55,241 nucleotides of DNA from Streptomyces sp. AP-93 (GCF_022808175.1 NZ_JALGBX010000040.1:1-55241), one strand, 5' to 3'. Numbered from the stretch's first letter, positions 17,396 through 26,568 are shown. The notes: generated by a model not told the origin, from the sequence alone. Program-made: numbers and translations.

Positions 17396-17788
17396 CGCGG
17401 GACTCCAGTGGAAGAGGATGACGACTGAGGGGGCGCGCGGCGCGGGGCGCTCGGCGCGGGGCGCTCGGCGCGCGGGGATGCCGTACGTACGGCGGAACCG
17501 GGGGCGGGCCGCCGGGATCCCCGAGGGAAGGGGTCGTGGCGGAGCAGCCCGTCGGGCGAGAACGGCGGAACCCTGTCCCGGGGGCGCCGTGTGTCGTGAA
17601 GTCGTGCAGAACCGACTGGTGCGGGGAGGCTGCGTCACCAGGCCGTCCCCGTACGTGTTGTAGGGACAGTAGCCGGTGGCCAACTGGTCCGCCAGAGCGC
17701 GCAGATGTGACCTGTACCGCCCAAATGTACCGATCATCGATCATCGATCAACCGGCTGTTCGAAGGCCCGCCCGCGGGGCTGACCCCC
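17396..17788. other. Divergent intergenic region with GC-rich and ATCGATC repeats
   Basis: About 400 bases separate divergent starts. A GCGCGGGGCGCTCG-like unit is repeated near 17435-17475. An overlapping ATCGATC array (CGATCATCGATCATCGATCA) lies at 17731-17750, similar to the palindrome upstream of ccr. No coding region is supported; long open frames here are by-products of high GC. Confidence 0.5.
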
Positions 17789-17794
17789 TAGGGT
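17789..17794 (+). promoter_or_regulatory. TAGGGT -10 box of a leaderless transcript
   Basis: TAGGGT ends six bases before the GTG start at 17801 and no ribosome site is present, the arrangement of Streptomyces leaderless mRNAs. Confidence 0.55.
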
Positions 17795-17800
17795 GGCCGG

Positions 17801-18358
17801 GTGAACGACGTGTTGGAGCGCCTGCGGGCGGAAGCCGCGCAGGCCCCGGAGTACGAGGCGCTGCTCGCGGCGGACGCGGACGGCCTGGCGGCCTCCCTGA
17901 CCTCTGCCGGGCTGCCCCTGTGGGCCCGCGAACTGGCCGCGTACCGGCTGGGGCTGGCCGGGGACCGGCGCGCCTTCGAGTCCCTGGTCCTGCTGCTGAA
18001 CCACCGGGACCCGCCGCGCTGCGAGGCGGCCGCGCAGGCGCTGGCCGTCCTCGGGGACCCGCGCACCGCCCGCGCGGCGGCGGCGCTGGCCACGAACGAA
18101 CTGCGGACGGCCTACGCCCTGCACCCCGTCCGGCTGCTGGCGGCGCTGCGCGCCCCGGAGTCCGCCCCGGCGCTGATCCGCACCCTGTCGCGGCTGCTCG
18201 CGCCGCACGACCCGTACTGGCGGGTGGCCCTGGCCTGTGTGGAGGGGCTGGGCGCGCTGGCGGACCAGCGGGCCCGGGAGGTCCTGACCCGGGCCCAGTC
18301 GCACCCCCGGCTGGCCGTGGCGGCGACGGCGGCCCTGCGGGGGCTGGGCGCCGGCTAG
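17801..18358 (+). CDS. HEAT-repeat domain protein
   Basis: A 185-residue, Ala/Leu/Arg-rich all-helical protein. Repeats of the HEAT/PBS-lyase type are seen, for example AAAQALAVLGDPRTARAAAAL and VEGLGALADQRAREVL. Such repeats form protein-binding scaffolds; no catalytic motif is visible. GTG 17801 is preceded by a TAGGGT box and no ribosome site, so translation is probably leaderless. It is divergent from the dehydrogenase gene and convergent with the Rid-family gene. The stop codon lies inside the terminator hairpin. Confidence 0.82.
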   Translation: MNDVLERLRAEAAQAPEYEALLAADADGLAASLTSAGLPLWARELAAYRLGLAGDRRAFESLVLLLNHRDPPRCEAAAQALAVLGDPRTARAAAALATNELRTAYALHPVRLLAALRAPESAPALIRTLSRLLAPHDPYWRVALACVEGLGALADQRAREVLTRAQSHPRLAVAATAALRGLGAG

Positions 18359-18411
18359 GGCGTCTCTTCCGGATCTTGCCTGACCGGCAAGATCCGGAAG
18401 AGACGCCCTAG
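18355..18411. terminator. Long perfect hairpin, bidirectional terminator
   Basis: Arms 18355-18380 and 18386-18411 are perfect 26-bp inverted repeats around the loop TGACC. The hairpin lies between convergent genes and includes the stop codon of the HEAT gene. A related element lies at 18957-18994. The length and recurrence suggest a dispersed palindromic repeat used as terminator. Confidence 0.85.
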
Positions 18412-18415
18412 CGCC

Positions 18416-18931
18416 TCAGCCGGCGAAGCCGGTCTTGAACCCGGTCCCGAACCCGGCTCGGGAACCGGTCCTGAAACCGGACTCGGACTCCGCCTCGACC
18501 CCCGGCCCGGTCCCGGTCCGCTCCTGGACGACCGCGAAGGCCTCGATCTCCAGTAGCAGTCCGGGCCGGAACAGCGCCGCCACCTGGACCGCCGAGGAGG
18601 CCGGGAGGCGGTCCGGGGCGATCACCTCGTCGCGGGCCTCCCGTACCGCCGGGAGGTGGGCGACGTCCGTGACGAAGTACGTCAGCTTCACCACGTCCTC
18701 GAAGGTGGCCCCGGCCGCCGCCAGGCACCGGCGCAGGTTCTCGAACACCTGCCGGGCCTGGGCGGCGGCGTCGCCCTCGCCAACCAGCTCGCCCTTCTCG
18801 TCGAAGGCGCACTGCCCGGACACGGCGACGAAGCGGCCGGTGCCCCAGACGACATGGTTGTAGCCGGTGCCCGGAGCCACGCCCTCGGGGGCGGCGACGC
18901 GGGTGAGGTGGTTGTCCTGTGAGGTGGTCAT
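18416..18931 (-). CDS. Rid family (RidA/YjgF) protein with repetitive C-terminal tail
   Basis: A 171-residue protein. Residues 1-140 match the Rid fold (VSGQCAFDEKGELVGEGD, FENLRRCLAAAGATFEDVVK, LLLEIEAFAVV). The active-site Arg of true RidA imine deaminases (PARSAV-type motif) is replaced: here it reads LPASSAVQVAAL, so deaminase activity is doubtful. The last 30 or so residues (SGFRTGSRAGFGTGFKTGF) are a Gly/Phe-rich tail from a degenerate GACCGGGTTC-type tandem repeat. ATG 18931 is preferred to GTG 18937. It is flanked by related palindromes on both sides. Confidence 0.85.
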   Translation of the reverse strand: MTTSQDNHLTRVAAPEGVAPGTGYNHVVWGTGRFVAVSGQCAFDEKGELVGEGDAAAQARQVFENLRRCLAAAGATFEDVVKLTYFVTDVAHLPAVREARDEVIAPDRLPASSAVQVAALFRPGLLLEIEAFAVVQERTGTGPGVEAESESGFRTGSRAGFGTGFKTGFAG

Positions 18932-18956
18932 GGGCACGATCTTGCCTGCTGCGGCT

Positions 18957-18994
18957 CGGGCCTGACCGGCCAGACCCGAAAGAGACGGCCTAGC
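18957..18994. terminator. Second copy of the palindromic element
   Basis: The right arm resembles that of the 18355-18411 hairpin (CCTGACCGGC, then AAGAGACG and CCTAG), but the left arm matches only over the inner CGGGCCTG segment, so the stem is short. It lies just after the stop of the secreted hydrolase and may terminate that transcript. Confidence 0.55.
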
Positions 18995-20594
18995 CCCGGA
19001 AGCCCAGCAGGCCGTGCAGCGCCGCGCCGCCCGCCGACGGCGGGACCGCGCGGGTCGCCGGGACCGGGGTGGGGGCCGGCTGGGCGGGGCAGACGGCGTC
19101 CGCGGCCTTGCCCGTCAGAAGGTACGCGGACAGCTTCTCGTCGAGGCACTTGTTTCCGCTCAGCGCGATGCCGTGGTTGCCGCCGCCCTCCTCGACCACC
19201 AGCGCCGAGCCCGCGAGCTTGCGCCGCATGCTCACCGCGCCCTCGTACGGGGTCGCCGCGTCCTCGGTCGCCTGGAAGAGGAGCGCCTGCGGGAGCTCCG
19301 TGTTGGTCACGTCCGGGGCCTGGAGCGGCTCGGTCGGCCAGAACGCGCACGGGGCGTTGTACCAGGCGTTGTTCCAGGTCATAAAGGGCGCCTTGGCGTG
19401 CGTGCGCCACATGTCGGCCCGCCACTGGTTCCAGTCCCTGGGCCACGCCGAGTCCCGGCACTGCACGGCCGTGTAGACGCTGTAGCTGTTGCCCGCCGAG
19501 GGCTCCACCGCACCGAACTTCTCGTACGCGGTTACCAGCGGCTTCGGGTCGCCGTCCACGGAGTACGCGGCGAAGGCCGCCGCGAGGTGGGGCCAGTAGC
19601 CGTTGAAGTAGCCGCCCGGCATGAAGGTGTCCTCCAGCTCCGCCGGGCCCACCTTGGCGCCCGCCGGGGCCGTGCGCAGCGCGGTCCGCATCGCGTACCA
19701 GCGGGCCTCGACCTCGGCCGGGTCGGTGCCGAGGCGGTACGTGGAGTCGTACCGGGCCACCCAGGCCAGGAAGGCCTTGTGGCGGGAGTCGAAGGCCTGG
19801 TCCTGGGCGAGGTTGTCCTCGTACCAGACCCCGGTCGGGTCGACGACGGAGTCCAGGACCAGGCGGTGCACGCGGCCGGGGTGGAGCTTGGCGTACACCG
19901 CGCCCAGGTAGGTCCCGTAGGAGTAGCCGAAGTAGCTCAGCTTGTCCGCACGCAGGGCGGTGCGCAGCACTTCGAGGTCACGGGCCGCCGACACCGTGCC
20001 GATGTAGGGGAGGACGTCGGCGTGCTTGGTCTGGCAGGACTCGGCGAAGGACTTCACCCGCTCCAGGTTGGCCCGCTCGGTCTCCTGGTCCAGCGGTACG
20101 GAGTCGGGCCGTACGGGGGTGAAGTGGCCCGCGCCGCAGTCCAGGGCGGGCTCGCTCTTGCCGACGCCCCGGGGGTCGAAGCCGATCACGTCGTACTGGC
20201 CCGCGACCTCCTTGGGCAGCGCGGAGGCGACGAACCCGGCCAGGGTGCGTCCGCTGCCGCCGGGCCCGCCGGGGTTGACCAGCAGCGGGCCCTGGGAGCG
20301 GGCGGCCGTGTGGGGGACCCGGGTCAGGGCGAGGGAGATCTGCCGGCCGGCCGGGCTGTCGTGGTCCAGGGGGACCTTGAGGGAGGCGCACTGGAGCGTC
20401 GGGTAGCGGGAGGTCGCGCAGGTGGACCACTTCAGGGCTTCGGGGGCCGGGGCGGCCGCTGCCGCTGCCGGGGCCGCGGCCGTGACCGGGCTCGCCAGGG
20501 CGGCGGCGAGGGTGGACACGGCCAGCAGGACGGCGGCGCGCCTCAGAGCGGGACCGGGCTTGTTCTTCATCGGGTGCAGCATCGGGTGCAGCAT
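18990..20594 (-). CDS. Secreted alpha/beta hydrolase, tripeptidyl-aminopeptidase family
   Basis: A 534-residue protein. A signal peptide is clear (KNKPGPALRRAAVLLAVSTL, Ala-rich region, cleavage near residue 40-50). Catalytic features: oxyanion loop NPGGPGGSG, nucleophile elbow GYSYGTYLG, Asp in ATEDAATPYEGA and His in GGGNHGIAL, followed by the C-terminal TAP domain with paired Cys. This is the SlpD/Tap type, which removes short N-terminal peptides outside the cell. A 12-base direct repeat at the start gives three in-frame ATGs (20594, 20582, 20570). GGGAGG lies four bases before the first, which is used here. Confidence 0.9.
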   Translation of the reverse strand: MLHPMLHPMKNKPGPALRRAAVLLAVSTLAAALASPVTAAAPAAAAAAPAPEALKWSTCATSRYPTLQCASLKVPLDHDSPAGRQISLALTRVPHTAARSQGPLLVNPGGPGGSGRTLAGFVASALPKEVAGQYDVIGFDPRGVGKSEPALDCGAGHFTPVRPDSVPLDQETERANLERVKSFAESCQTKHADVLPYIGTVSAARDLEVLRTALRADKLSYFGYSYGTYLGAVYAKLHPGRVHRLVLDSVVDPTGVWYEDNLAQDQAFDSRHKAFLAWVARYDSTYRLGTDPAEVEARWYAMRTALRTAPAGAKVGPAELEDTFMPGGYFNGYWPHLAAAFAAYSVDGDPKPLVTAYEKFGAVEPSAGNSYSVYTAVQCRDSAWPRDWNQWRADMWRTHAKAPFMTWNNAWYNAPCAFWPTEPLQAPDVTNTELPQALLFQATEDAATPYEGAVSMRRKLAGSALVVEEGGGNHGIALSGNKCLDEKLSAYLLTGKAADAVCPAQPAPTPVPATRAVPPSAGGAALHGLLGFRG

Positions 20595-20717
20595 GGGGCC
20601 TCCCAGCCGAGGGTTCTGGGCGGAATCGTCCCGGAACCAGCGCTCGGAAGGGGGGATTGGGGCCCCGATTGGCCCGATGTGATGACCCTTCAGTCGATCG
20701 TACGGTCGTACGGATGC

Positions 20718-21341
20718 TCAGAGCAGGCTGAGCTGGGTCGCCGCGGGCGCGGGTGCGGGCCCGCCCGGCCGCTCGGGTACGACGATCCGCCGGGCCGGGC
20801 CACGGCCGCCGGGGCCGATGCCGAACTCTGCGGCGAGCTCGTGGACTTGGCGGGTGATCATCCGTTGGTACCAGGTGGGCGCGTACGAGCCGCCCGCGTA
20901 CATCCGCTCGTACCGCTCGACCAGGTGGGGGTGGTGCTCGCCCAGCCAGGCCGTGAACCACTCCCGCGCGCCGGGGCGCAGATGGAGTACCAGGGGTGTC
21001 ACGGAGGTCGCGCCCGACTCGGCGACGGCCCGGACGGTGGCCCGCAGCTGTTCCGGGGAGTCGCCGAGGAAGGGGATCACCGGGGCCATCAGCACCCCGC
21101 ACTCGATGCCGGCGTCGGTGAGGGTGCGGACGGCCTGCAGCCGGGCGCCGGGGGAGGGGGTGCCGGGTTCGACCGTGCGCCACAGGGCGGTGTCGGTGAA
21201 GCCGACGGAGACGGAGATCCCGACGTCGGCGACGGCCGCGGCCTCCTGGATGAGGGGGAGGTCGCGCAGGATCAGCGTGCCCTTGGTGAGGATCGAGAAG
21301 GGATTGGCCCGCTCCCGCAGCGCCTCGATGATCCCCCGGTA
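20718..21341 (-). pseudogene. Radical-SAM protein (Rv2578c/SplB-like), 5' half missing
   Basis: About 208 residues remain of a radical-SAM family protein. The preserved part begins near RGIIEALRERANPFSILTKG and runs through SVGFTDTALWRTVEPG to the natural C-terminus. The N-terminal half with the CxxxCxxC iron-sulfur motif is absent. The frame changes identity at about 21340, where transposase sequence on the other strand begins. The 5' half was not found elsewhere in the window, so it was deleted rather than split by a simple insertion. The remnant cannot be active as a radical enzyme. Confidence 0.85.
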
Positions 21342-22931
21342 CGCAAGAAGCCGCAGTTTGGGACGGTGGATGACCTGGTGGTCGAGGCTATGCGGCAGGC
21401 GATCAAGGAGGGTGTCGACGACTCCACCCGCACCGGGACATACACGCTGTGGCGGACCGGCGAGATCCTGCGTGAGAAGGGCGAAACGGTGGAGCTGCCG
21501 TCGAAGTCCACGCTCTACCGGCTGCTGGCGAAGCTCTCCCAGGGCACTGGTACTTCGCAGATCGCACGCACACGCCGCTCCCGGGCCCACGGAGCCAAGG
21601 CGCCCTTCGGCCAGTGGACGGTGTTCGCACCGGGCGAGGTAGTGCAGATCGACTCCACCCCGCTGGATGTGCTGGTCCGCTTCGACGACGGAGTGGTGGG
21701 CAAGGTCGAGCTCACCGGGATGGTCGACGTGGCGACCAGGACGGTGACCGCAGCAGTCCTGCGGCCCACGACGAAGGCAGTCGACGCGAGCGTGCTGCTG
21801 GCCCGCACCGTTACCCCGGAGCTGATGCGTCCAGGCTGGGTGGACGCGATGAGGATGTCGCGGTCGGTCCTGCCACACCGCCGGCTGCTGGACATCGACG
21901 AGCGCCTGGAGCACGCGGCCGCGAAACCGGTCATCGTGCCGGAGATGATCGTCTGCGACCACGGGAAAGCCTTCATCTCCCGCAACTTCAGGGCCTCATG
22001 CCGCTTCCTGGAGATCGACTTCCAGCCCACGCACAAGGCGTCTCCGTTCCAGAAGGGGCACGTGGAGAAGATGCTCGACTCCGTCGGCACCCTCTTCGCG
22101 CAGTTCGTGGCCGGCTACACCGGCCGCAGCACCGACCACCGCGGCCGCGACCTGGACAAGAAGCCGCTCTGGTCCCTGCCTGAGGTGCAGGAACTCCTTG
22201 ACGAGTGGCTCGTCGCCGAGTGGCAGAACCGTGAACATGACGGCCTGCGCGACCCGCTCCATCCGGGCCAGTCCTTCACCCCGAACGAGAAGTACGCCGC
22301 GCTCATCGAGGCATGCGGCTACGTCCCGGTCGCCCTCAGCGCCCAGGACTACATCGAGCTGCTCCCCTCGACCTGGCGGGCCGTGAACGACTACGGCATC
22401 AAGATCAAACGACGCACCTACGACGGCCCTGGTCTGATCCGGCGCCAGCACTCCGGCATCCGGGAAAAGAAGGGTCTGTGGGAAGTCCACTACGACCCCT
22501 ACGACATCTCCAGGGTCTGGGTACGAAACCACCACGGCCACGGCGAATGGATCGAGGCCGCCTGGAAACACTTGCGCCACGCGCCTGTGCCCTTCGGTGA
22601 ACTCGCCTGGGACCACGCTGCCCGGGGCTTGCCTCAGGGAACCGAGACGGAGATCGCGGATGCCGTCGCTACTCTGCTGACCCGGGCGCACGCGGGCCCC
22701 GAACCGTCGACGCGAAAGAAGCGTTCCCCTCGGGACAAGCGGGTCGCTGCGCGCACTCACGCCGCGAGCCCCAGCACCCCAGCCGTGAGTCGTTCTGAAC
22801 CCGCTCCGACCGCAAAAGCAGTGAAACCCGCAGTGGAACAGGCAGCGGCAGAGAACGAAGACGGGCCACTGGCCGAGGTGATTCCACTGGGGCTGTTCGA
22901 CCCGCTCGAAGATCCATGGAGACGTACATGA
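21342..22931 (+). pseudogene. TnsB/TniA-like DDE transposase, 5'-truncated
   Basis: The recognisable protein begins abruptly at RKKPQFGTVDDL, a position normally preceded by about 150 residues of DNA-binding domains. The catalytic core is intact: numbered from GTG 21366, Asp96 (VVQIDSTPLD), Asp198 (VCDHGKAF) and Glu234 (KGHVEKML). The Mu-type beta-barrel and tail follow. Translation could still start at GTG 21366 or ATG 21390, but the end-binding helix domains are gone, so independent transposition is unlikely. The stop overlaps the tnsC start by four bases. Confidence 0.82.
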
Positions 22932-23974
22932 GCACGCCCGGCGTCATATCCGGCGGATTCCTCGACGACGCAGAGGAAGAAGCCGGCCAGCATCTCACTA
23001 CGCTGGACGGCTGGCGGCAGTTCCTCGCGGAGAAACCGGCCGCACCCCGGATGATCTCGGCAAGGGAGTACGCCATGCTCGCCCCGGCCGAGCAGGAGCT
23101 GAACGATGAGGCCCGCCTCGACCATCACGCCCAACTGCTGGTCGTGGCCACCTCCACGGTCCGGCACACCGTCACCTGCGGACGGCGCCTGGTGCTGCTG
23201 AACCGGCATGCGATCAGCGCCCGCCGAGGGCTGATCGTCTCCGGCCCCGCGGGCACCGGCAAGACCATCGCGATCACCCAGCTCGGCCGCTCACACGAAC
23301 TGCTGGACCGCGCTCGCCACCCTCAACGCACCGAGCGGATCCCGGTCCTCTACATCACGGTGCCGCCGGCAGCGACCGCCCGCATGGTCGCCGCCGAGTT
23401 CGCTCGCTTCCTGCGTATCCCGGTCCGCAGGACCTGGAACATGACCGATATCACCGAAGCCGTCGTCGGAGTCTGCACCGACGCCCGCACCGGCCTGATC
23501 CTGGTCGACGAGCTCCACAACATCTCACTGACCAGCCGGCACGGCGCCGAAGTCGCCGACACCCTCAAGTACTTCTCCGAGCGCATCTCCGCCACCTTCG
23601 TCTACGCGGGCATCAGCATCGAGAACTCCACGCTGCTGTCCGGCACCCGCGGCGCCCAGATCGCCGGACGCTTCACCCTCATTCCCACCCACCCCTTCCC
23701 CTACGGCTCCGAGTGGAAAGGCCTGGTCGCAGCCCTGGAACAGACCCTGCTGCTGCGTCAGCACACCCTGGGAACCCTCACCAAACTGGACCGCTACCTA
23801 CACGACCGGACCGGCGGAATGATCGGCTCCCTGTCCCACCAGATCCGCGGCGCGGCCATCGACGCCATCCTGACCGGAACAGAGAAGATCACCCGGGAAA
23901 GCCTCGCGGCCATCCCACTCGACTACACCTCCGAGAACCCGGGTGCGTCCCAGCAGACAGGGCTCACGAAGTGA
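22928..23974 (+). CDS. TnsC/TniB-like AAA+ ATPase of transposition
   Basis: A 348-residue AAA+ protein. Walker A is GPAGTGKTIAI (about residue 108), Walker B is LILVDELHN, and the sensor region is FVYAGISIENS. TniB/TnsC proteins polymerise on DNA and connect target selection with the transposase. ATG 22928 overlaps the upstream stop (ATGA) and has GGAG before it. The gene overlaps tniQ at its own stop (GTGA), so all three are translated as a coupled unit. No damage is seen. Confidence 0.88.
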   Translation: MSTPGVISGGFLDDAEEEAGQHLTTLDGWRQFLAEKPAAPRMISAREYAMLAPAEQELNDEARLDHHAQLLVVATSTVRHTVTCGRRLVLLNRHAISARRGLIVSGPAGTGKTIAITQLGRSHELLDRARHPQRTERIPVLYITVPPAATARMVAAEFARFLRIPVRRTWNMTDITEAVVGVCTDARTGLILVDELHNISLTSRHGAEVADTLKYFSERISATFVYAGISIENSTLLSGTRGAQIAGRFTLIPTHPFPYGSEWKGLVAALEQTLLLRQHTLGTLTKLDRYLHDRTGGMIGSLSHQIRGAAIDAILTGTEKITRESLAAIPLDYTSENPGASQQTGLTK

Positions 23975-24666
23975 GCCCTTACCCCTCCGAGCTGCTGGCG
24001 CCGCTGCCCATCAAAGTCCGCCCCCATCCGGCAGAGATCACTGAGGCCTTCATCAGGCGTCTCGCCCGCGCCAACCACATCAGACCCAGCCTCCTGCACA
24101 GAATCTGTACCGGGGCCGGACTCTCATCCGGCAGGTTCCACCTCGACCGACTGGCCATCCTGGCAGGCACGTCCGCGGAGATCCTCGAACGGACCCTCGT
24201 CAACGACGCCGCACTGCTACTGCAGGTCAAGCCTTCCCTGCACGGCGACGACGATGAGAACGCCAAGAGGCAACGGGACTTCCGGATCCAGCGTGACGCC
24301 CAAGGACGAGGGCTCACCATCCGCATCCTGGCCCAACGCCATCAGGTCTCCCGCCGCGTCGTCCGCCGAGCCCTCAATGCCGCGCGCCCTCACCCCAGGG
24401 AGTTGATCGCACGGCAAGCCCGTCTGACGAAGCCCGTCAAGGATCTGATCACAGCCCTGCTCGAGCAGGGGTTGCAGAAGACTGAGATCTGGGGTCACCT
24501 CATCGACGAGCACGACGTCATGATCCACTGGCCCGCGCTCGCCTACTACGTCCGCAAGTGGGAGCTGGACCGGGACCGCGAGCCCCTCCCGCCCATCCAG
24601 AGCGTTCCCTACAGCTCGTACCTCTGTTCGCCATGGCCGCTTCCAGACCGACCTGCAGGCGGCTGA
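23971..24666 (+). CDS. TniQ-like target-selection protein with C-terminal helix-turn-helix
   Basis: A 231-residue protein from GTG 23971. The N-terminal part (LPIKVRPHPAEITEAFIRRL, then ARANHI) matches the start of TniQ, where R-P-x-P-x-E-x-x-x-S/A-x-x-x-R-L-A is typical. The usual zinc-finger cysteines are absent. The C-terminal half holds two probable helix-turn-helices (ILAQRHQVSRRVVRRALNAA; then LEQGLQKTEIWGHLIDEH), like those of IS21-type transposases. TniQ proteins recognise target DNA or a partner; this fusion suggests direct DNA binding. Identification is by layout and the N-terminal motif. Confidence 0.75.
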   Translation: MSPYPSELLAPLPIKVRPHPAEITEAFIRRLARANHIRPSLLHRICTGAGLSSGRFHLDRLAILAGTSAEILERTLVNDAALLLQVKPSLHGDDDENAKRQRDFRIQRDAQGRGLTIRILAQRHQVSRRVVRRALNAARPHPRELIARQARLTKPVKDLITALLEQGLQKTEIWGHLIDEHDVMIHWPALAYYVRKWELDRDREPLPPIQSVPYSSYLCSPWPLPDRPAGG

Positions 24667-24902
24667 ACCACGCTCAAGAGCTTCCGCTTGATCGGTTGTG
24701 CTGGCCACATGCGCCCGCAGCCTGTGGGAACTGACCCCAGAATCAACGTTGCGCTAGATCTGAAATAGTGCAATACCGGACGCAAGGATTGAAGCGCCCG
24801 ACACCACTCAATTCACCCCTCCAGGAATGTCCTTACCGTGGGGTATCCTTGCGGCAAAGGAAGGGGTATTCCCCTACCTTTCTGTATTTTTTGGGGGGTA
24901 TC

Positions 24903-26539
24903 TTGAATATCAGAAACAAAAAGTTCGCCATAAGTGGAATTCTTGGCGGGTTGCTACTCGGGCAACTCGTTAGCGCCTCTGTGGTGACCGCCGCCCCCGC
25001 ACCGTATCCGACTCCCGGAAAGCAAATGCAGTTCGCTGCAACCTCGGGTTCTGAGGCTGCTTTGCAGCGACTTCAGGGGCCGGATGCGGTTGGGACGTCC
25101 ATCGAAATTTCGCGCGCTCATTGGAAGAGCGTCTCCAGCACATCCGGATTTAGTGCACAGTCGGTAGTTGTGGCCCGGTAGACGCATATTATGACGGCAT
25201 TGCTTCCATCCCTCTGGCGAAAGCCAAGAAGGCTCCTCTTCTGCTGACTGGCACAAGCGAACTTGACTCGCGCGTAGCTGCCGAGATCAAAAGGATTCTG
25301 CCTGCCGGAAAGACAATTTACATTGTCGGCGGAACGGTCGCCGTAAGCGCCGCCACCGAGCAGAGCCTAAAAGATCTCGGGTACCAAGTTAATCGGTTCT
25401 CCGGGTCGGATGCCTCGGCGACCGCCCTGAGTATCGCCAAGAACGTGCCCTTGCCGAAGCATGTCACCATCGCCACCCACACTGGTTGGTACGACGCTGT
25501 CACTGCCTCGACGGCCGCCGCCGTTACCGGCGGTGCCTTCGTCTACAGCACGGACAAGACCATCAGCCCTGCGGTGAAGACTTGGCTCGATGGTCTTCCG
25601 GCCGGCGTGACCAAGACAACGGTCGGTGGTCCTGCCCGTGGATCCTATGCCAGTAGCCATGGGTCCCTGGTAGGCCAGGATGCTTATGAAACCGCCGCCC
25701 TCGTTGCGGAAAAGTTTACCCCGCAGCCGGTGCGGGTCGGAGTTGCCACGTCCAAGGCGTTCTATGACGCAATGAGCGGGGGCGCCTTTGCTGCCACGGT
25801 CGGAATGCCTCTGTTGCTGAACCCGCCAGAGACGATCAACTTTGCGACCAACTGGTCGGCTGAGGATCACAGTGCCACGACCAAGTCGGTCACTCTATTC
25901 GGCGGCAAGGTCGCGCTTTCCGAGACGGTTGGCGAGCAGGCGCAGGAGGCTGCCACCGAAAAGTTCATCCCCGGTGAGATTGTGCCTGCAGGGGAAAAGC
26001 AGTCAGTGACCGATGAAGAACTGGCCAAGATTGCCATTCAGCCTGACTGGGCAGAGAGCGGATCCCCGACGACCCTCGCCTACAGCGGATATATGAACGA
26101 AGCCGAAAGCGACTTCTGTGCGTGGCCCAGCCGTTGGGACATCTGCGAGAACGCCTGGAGCGCATCTCAGAACGCACGAGAAGTTTCGGATCGCGAGAAG
26201 CAGCCGGACGGAATTTGGCCCGGCAGTAGTTCGAATGGTGGAACGGTCGATGCATTTCGCCACTGCTCGTGGAACGCGTACATGGCATGGCAGATGGGAT
26301 CGAAGACGGCAAAGGGGTTTGCCGATCGCCACGAAATGGGCCCCAAGCCGCCGAATATGTCCGAGGGGCTCGCTAATCGTCACCATGCCATGGACTATCA
26401 CAACAACGCCCTCGGCAGGTTCTTCGGACAGCATGCTCGGGATCAAGGATTGACCGGATCTGAGGCGACCAAAAGCTTCAACACCTGGTGCAAGATCGAC
26501 TTGGTCCCCGATGGCGCCCTGCAGCACCTGTGGTACTAG
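24903..26539 (+). pseudogene. Secreted cell-wall-binding-repeat protein with DUF6973-like domain, -1 frameshift
   Basis: Start TTG 24903 follows GGGGGG by four bases. A Lys-rich n-region, hydrophobic core (GILGGLLLGQLVSASVV) and A-A-P-A site form a signal peptide. Three cell-wall-binding-2 repeats follow (motifs IYIVGGTVAVS, TTVGGPARGS, VTLFGGKVALS). The C-terminal 150 residues include DAFRHCSWNAYMAWQ and MDYHNNALGRFFG, typical of DUF6973. The first frame stops at 25179-25181 (CGG TAG), but the frame one base back (GTA GAC GCA) continues the homology without a gap to 26539. A lost G near 25177 explains this. Sequence is AT-richer than its surroundings. Confidence 0.8.
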
Positions 26540-26568
26540 ACTCCCCGCAACTATGAGTTAGGAGATCC

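Larger units (their letters stand above)
21342..24700 (+). mobile_element. Tn7/Tn5053-like transposition module (tnsB-tnsC-tniQ), left end deleted
   Basis: Three overlapping genes encode a DDE transposase, an AAA+ ATPase and a TniQ-like target protein, the core set of Tn7/Tn5053 relatives. No resolvase, tnsA or cas gene is present. The left limit is a junction with a truncated radical-SAM gene, not a terminal repeat. The right end could not be located; it may lie beyond the cargo up to about 27370. Confidence 0.8.

Noticed and set aside
19014..22931. A single 1305-codon plus-strand open frame ending in tnsB
   Set aside because: Its first 770 codons are antisense to the secreted peptidase and radical-SAM genes and have no family features; only the part after 21342 is transposase.
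25165..25185. Programmed -1 ribosomal frameshift
   Set aside because: No X-XXY-YYZ slippery heptamer or obvious downstream stem was found; a one-base loss is simpler.
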